DNA from: Dimargaris cristalligena
Taxonomy: Eukaryota > Kickxellomycota > Dimargaritomycetes > Dimargaritales > Dimargaritaceae
DNA length: 10,824 nt
Direction: 5' to 3'
Assembly: GCA_027576995.1 (NCBI GenBank)
Contig: JANBQC010000790.1
Location: forward strand, 1 to 10,824
The translations under genes were made by a program, and so were the position numbers. Below are positions 9,201-10,824 of the stretch, in pieces (the first letter of the stretch is position 1; the number at the start of each line of letters is the position of its first letter). Under the pieces are notes generated by a model that did no database searches, was not told where the DNA came from, and saw only the letters and a program-made list of their open reading frames with translations.

Positions 9201-9389
9201 ATGTGTAATGTATATTGGTCATTCGCAGCAATGAAATAGAAATGTAGTAATTTACATAATAATGGTAATGATAATTAATGCCGATATTTGAAAATTCATA
9301 TAATTACTGTTGGTTATTATGAATAGGACGCTCAGTACCAATTAGCTGTTCGGCAGAGAGAGAAAAACGCGGGAAACTGGAACTCTTAA
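6224..9389 (+). CDS. UVSSA: UVSSA orthologue (UV-stimulated scaffold protein A), 6 exons, 717 aa
   Basis: In animals UVSSA joins stalled RNA polymerase II with CSA and CSB, and recruits TFIIH and USP7 for transcription-coupled nucleotide excision repair in the nucleus. My model is exons 6224-6313, 6585-7554, 7724-8008, 8223-8312, 8495-9150 and 9327-9389. Donors are GTAAAT, GTGAGC, GTAAAT, GTAAGA and GTAGGT; acceptors all end in AG; phases 0,1,1,1,0 stay in frame. Residues 1-148 form the VHS-like domain (TSGQDQL, ELFNRSHHFRDRL, FLSLTLG, KYGSHY). A charged helix follows (149-190), then poly-Ser (233-238) and a second helical region (286-349). The acidic DPDDFEDV is 354-361, APVVEYGTDLYYW 454-466. 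A zinc finger C520-x9-C530-x7-C538-x2-H541 ends in GPIVPRD (UVSSA type). A basic KRKGRKR (658-664, possible NLS) and a helical tail ending NWNS close it. Human UVSSA is 709 residues, so this is full length. The start matches the human N-terminus without gaps. Exon 6, 20 residues, is the least certain. Confidence 0.92.
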
Positions 9390-9585
9390 AATAGACCCAG
9401 CTATTTGTGTTTATAATTTTATAACATTTTTTGTATATAGACCACCAGGCTTAAATCCCTATAGCACTGATTTATATATACTGCTAACATGGCTCTATAT
9501 GTCTATTGATTGTTGGACTGTAATAATATTAAGTGCCACGGGTAAAAATGAGAGAATTCTAAGACAGTGTGGGCTTTTATTGGGA

Positions 9586-9591
9586 AATAAA
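9586..9591 (+). terminator. Candidate poly(A) signal for the UVSSA gene
   Basis: AATAAA lies about 200 nt after the UVSSA stop at 9387-9389 and is the first canonical hexamer on the plus strand there. T-rich sequence (about 9415-9433) lies between. The cleavage site is not readable from sequence. Confidence 0.35.
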
Positions 9592-9665
9592 GTGGTGGCT
9601 TGATAGTATGCTGGATGCAACAACCCATACATGAAAACCGAAAGCTACAAATATTAAAGAAGCAC

Positions 9666-9848
9666 AGTATGGGGAAACTGAAGTAATAGGTAATCACATA
9701 TAACTTATGCTGGGATAAAGGTATATACAGGGAGAGAGACAGTAGCCATCATAAACCTCTAAAAGTTGCACTAAAATAACAGTAGTAGGGAAGATAAAAC
9801 AGTCACTGATTCAGAGGAGGTATTCTAAGTGCTGGGGGGGTTGTTAGA
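9666..9848 (-). repeat. Dispersed repeat, copy 2 (inverted partner of 434-632)
   Basis: Read on the minus strand this is colinear with 434-632. The 41-nt identical block is 9788-9828 and the 16-nt identical block is 9688-9703. Outside the listed limits similarity fades by eye on both sides, so the true element ends are not certain. Together with copy 1 it brackets all three genes of the window in inverted orientation. Confidence 0.85.
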
Positions 9849-9974
9849 TGTCGCCTGGGTTAACCACTCTTAGTCTGTCAAGAGTCTTGGGGATAGGCTT
9901 CTAATGGTAGGCAGGGTGTTGGGCACAGCTAAGTAGGCTGCTAGCATTAGGTGGGGGCTGTACTAACTAAATAA

Positions 9975-10023
9975 AGTAAGTGTTGCTATGTATGCAGGGG
10001 ATGTGCACCAATGCACACTTACT
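9975..10023. repeat. Imperfect hairpin, 9-bp arms
   Basis: AGTAAGTGT (9975-9983) pairs with ACACTTACT (10015-10023). A nested GTGCA-CCAA-TGCAC stem-loop (about 10003-10016) overlaps the right arm, so the two foldings compete. This may be chance in AT-rich non-coding DNA. Confidence 0.35.
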
Positions 10024-10330
10024 AGTCAGTATGAGGGGGTGAGTGTATATAGGAGTTTATTTGGGGTAAACTAGGGGGGTAAGAATAAGCTAAGAAATCT
10101 AACCAGTCCCAATGGGGCCCAGTTATATATATACAGGAGACTACTCCAAAGGGAGGTCCCAAGGGGGAGACTACATAACTAAGTTATCAATAAGAAAGGT
10201 CAGGTAATCCTTGTACAAGAGAAGGATTCCATAGGGACTGGAAGATACTAGGATCATTAGGGAGTAAGTAGTATAAACCCCAGGGGGTCTGGCCGGCAAG
10301 GTAATACATAATGTTTGGTGCCCAGGTAGG

Positions 10331-10746
10331 ACTGGGGTGTCCAATATGGTGCTATAAGGCCTGATATGGCAGTGATCATTAGAATGGATTAGGCTAGATT
10401 AGAAGGGGCAACATTTTCCATATTAATTTTATTAGTTACTTAAGTATTACTTCCTGTAAAGAACTGAAATCAAATCCTCAAAAACTGAACTTAATTTGAA
10501 AACTTAAAGAAGAAAAGGTAAAGATGATAATAGGCTTACTGTTCTAAGAGGTAATAGTAAGGGGGAGTATTTATACTCAAGAAAGGAAGCTTAAATAAGA
10601 AGATAAAGGAATAATGGAGAAAGAGATAGAAGGTCTCAGAATATTGGATGACTAAGCAAAGGTGTCACCTCTCCTAATCTAACCTAATCTGTCCCAAATG
10701 ATTACCATCATAGTAGGCCTTATAGTGCCATATTGGACACCCCAGT
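10331..10746. mobile_element. MITE-like element with ~82-bp terminal inverted repeats
   Basis: The left arm (10331-10412) and the reverse complement of the right arm (10664-10746) align along their length. Both begin with the same 19 bases, ACTGGGGTGTCCAATATGG, and share CTATAAGGCCT, AATCATT-like and GATTAGGYTAGATTAG blocks. By eye identity is about 75-80%, and most differences are transitions. The roughly 250-bp centre is AT- and purine-rich with no coding potential. A 416-bp element with long inverted ends and no transposase is typical of a MITE or fold-back element. I could not find a convincing target-site duplication at the edges, so the exact ends and superfamily are open. Confidence 0.7.
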
Positions 10747-10824
10747 ATCACAGTGTGGTGGTGTCAAGCCACTAAAATGAACAACAAAATATATCAAAAA
10801 GGGCAGGGTGGCTTCTCCAGGCGA

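Larger units (their letters stand above)
9390..10824. other. Non-coding, repeat-bearing right flank
   Basis: No gene is recognised. The only open frame above 60 codons (9503-9697, minus) overlaps the inverted repeat and has low-complexity composition. The region is rich in short plus-strand stop codons, and about 10480-10660 is strongly purine-rich. It holds repeat copy 2 (9666-9848), an imperfect hairpin (9975-10023), two direct copies of GGAGACTAC (near 10138 and 10167) and a MITE-like element (10331-10746). The density of repeats suggests a gene-poor stretch of decayed mobile DNA. Confidence 0.6.

Noticed and set aside
1952..9389. A functional gene cluster or new multi-gene system joining the Mn transporter, DUF2470 protein and UVSSA
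   Set aside because: The families act in different compartments, spacers are 0.6 and 1.5 kb, and nothing in the sequence shows shared regulation apart from loosely similar TATA spacing.
10671..10692. Telomere-like CCTAATCTAACCTAATC string
   Set aside because: Only two or three degenerate units are present, and they lie inside the right arm of the inverted-repeat element with a matching partner in the left arm. This is not a telomeric tract.
1..10824. tRNA, rRNA, CRISPR array or bacterial-style operon
   Set aside because: No B-box-like GGTTCRANNCC was seen on either strand, no regular repeat-spacer array exists, and the spliced gene with long spacers points to a eukaryote.

Overview
The window looks like nuclear DNA from a fungus, most likely an early-diverging lineage (Zoopagomycota- or Mucoromycota-like). 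The grounds are a spliceosomal gene with five introns of about 170-270 nt, two intronless genes, TATA-like elements about 160 nt upstream of start codons, AT-rich spacers, and three protein families whose combination suits a fungus. The lineage is inferred from gene content and intron size, not from a marker gene.

Layout. 1-1951 is mostly non-coding: an E-box palindrome at the left edge, one copy of a dispersed repeat (434-632) and the promoter of the first gene. 1952-3253 (+) encodes a 433-residue manganese-type cation diffusion facilitator (CDF). 3254-3850 is a convergent AT-rich 3' spacer. 3851-4678 (-) encodes a 275-residue protein joining a DUF2470-like domain to a C-terminal membrane region. 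4679-6223 is a 1.5 kb divergent spacer. 6224-9389 (+) is a six-exon gene for a UVSSA orthologue (UV-stimulated scaffold protein A), 717 residues after splicing. 9390-10824 is non-coding and repeat-bearing: a second, inverted copy of the dispersed repeat (9666-9848) and a MITE-like element with roughly 82 bp terminal inverted repeats (10331-10746).

The three genes do not form an evident pathway. The CDF would move Mn2+ into a secretory or vacuolar compartment. The DUF2470 protein is an uncharacterised membrane protein. UVSSA acts in the nucleus in transcription-coupled nucleotide excision repair. I see no new multi-gene system. The best material is the UVSSA gene: its gapless match to the N-terminus of animal UVSSA across intron 1, its zinc finger, a TFIIH-binding-like acidic motif created across a splice junction, no lysine at the position matching the human ubiquitination site, and an upstream ORF overlapping the start codon. 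The inverted repeat pair flanking all three genes also deserves a look.
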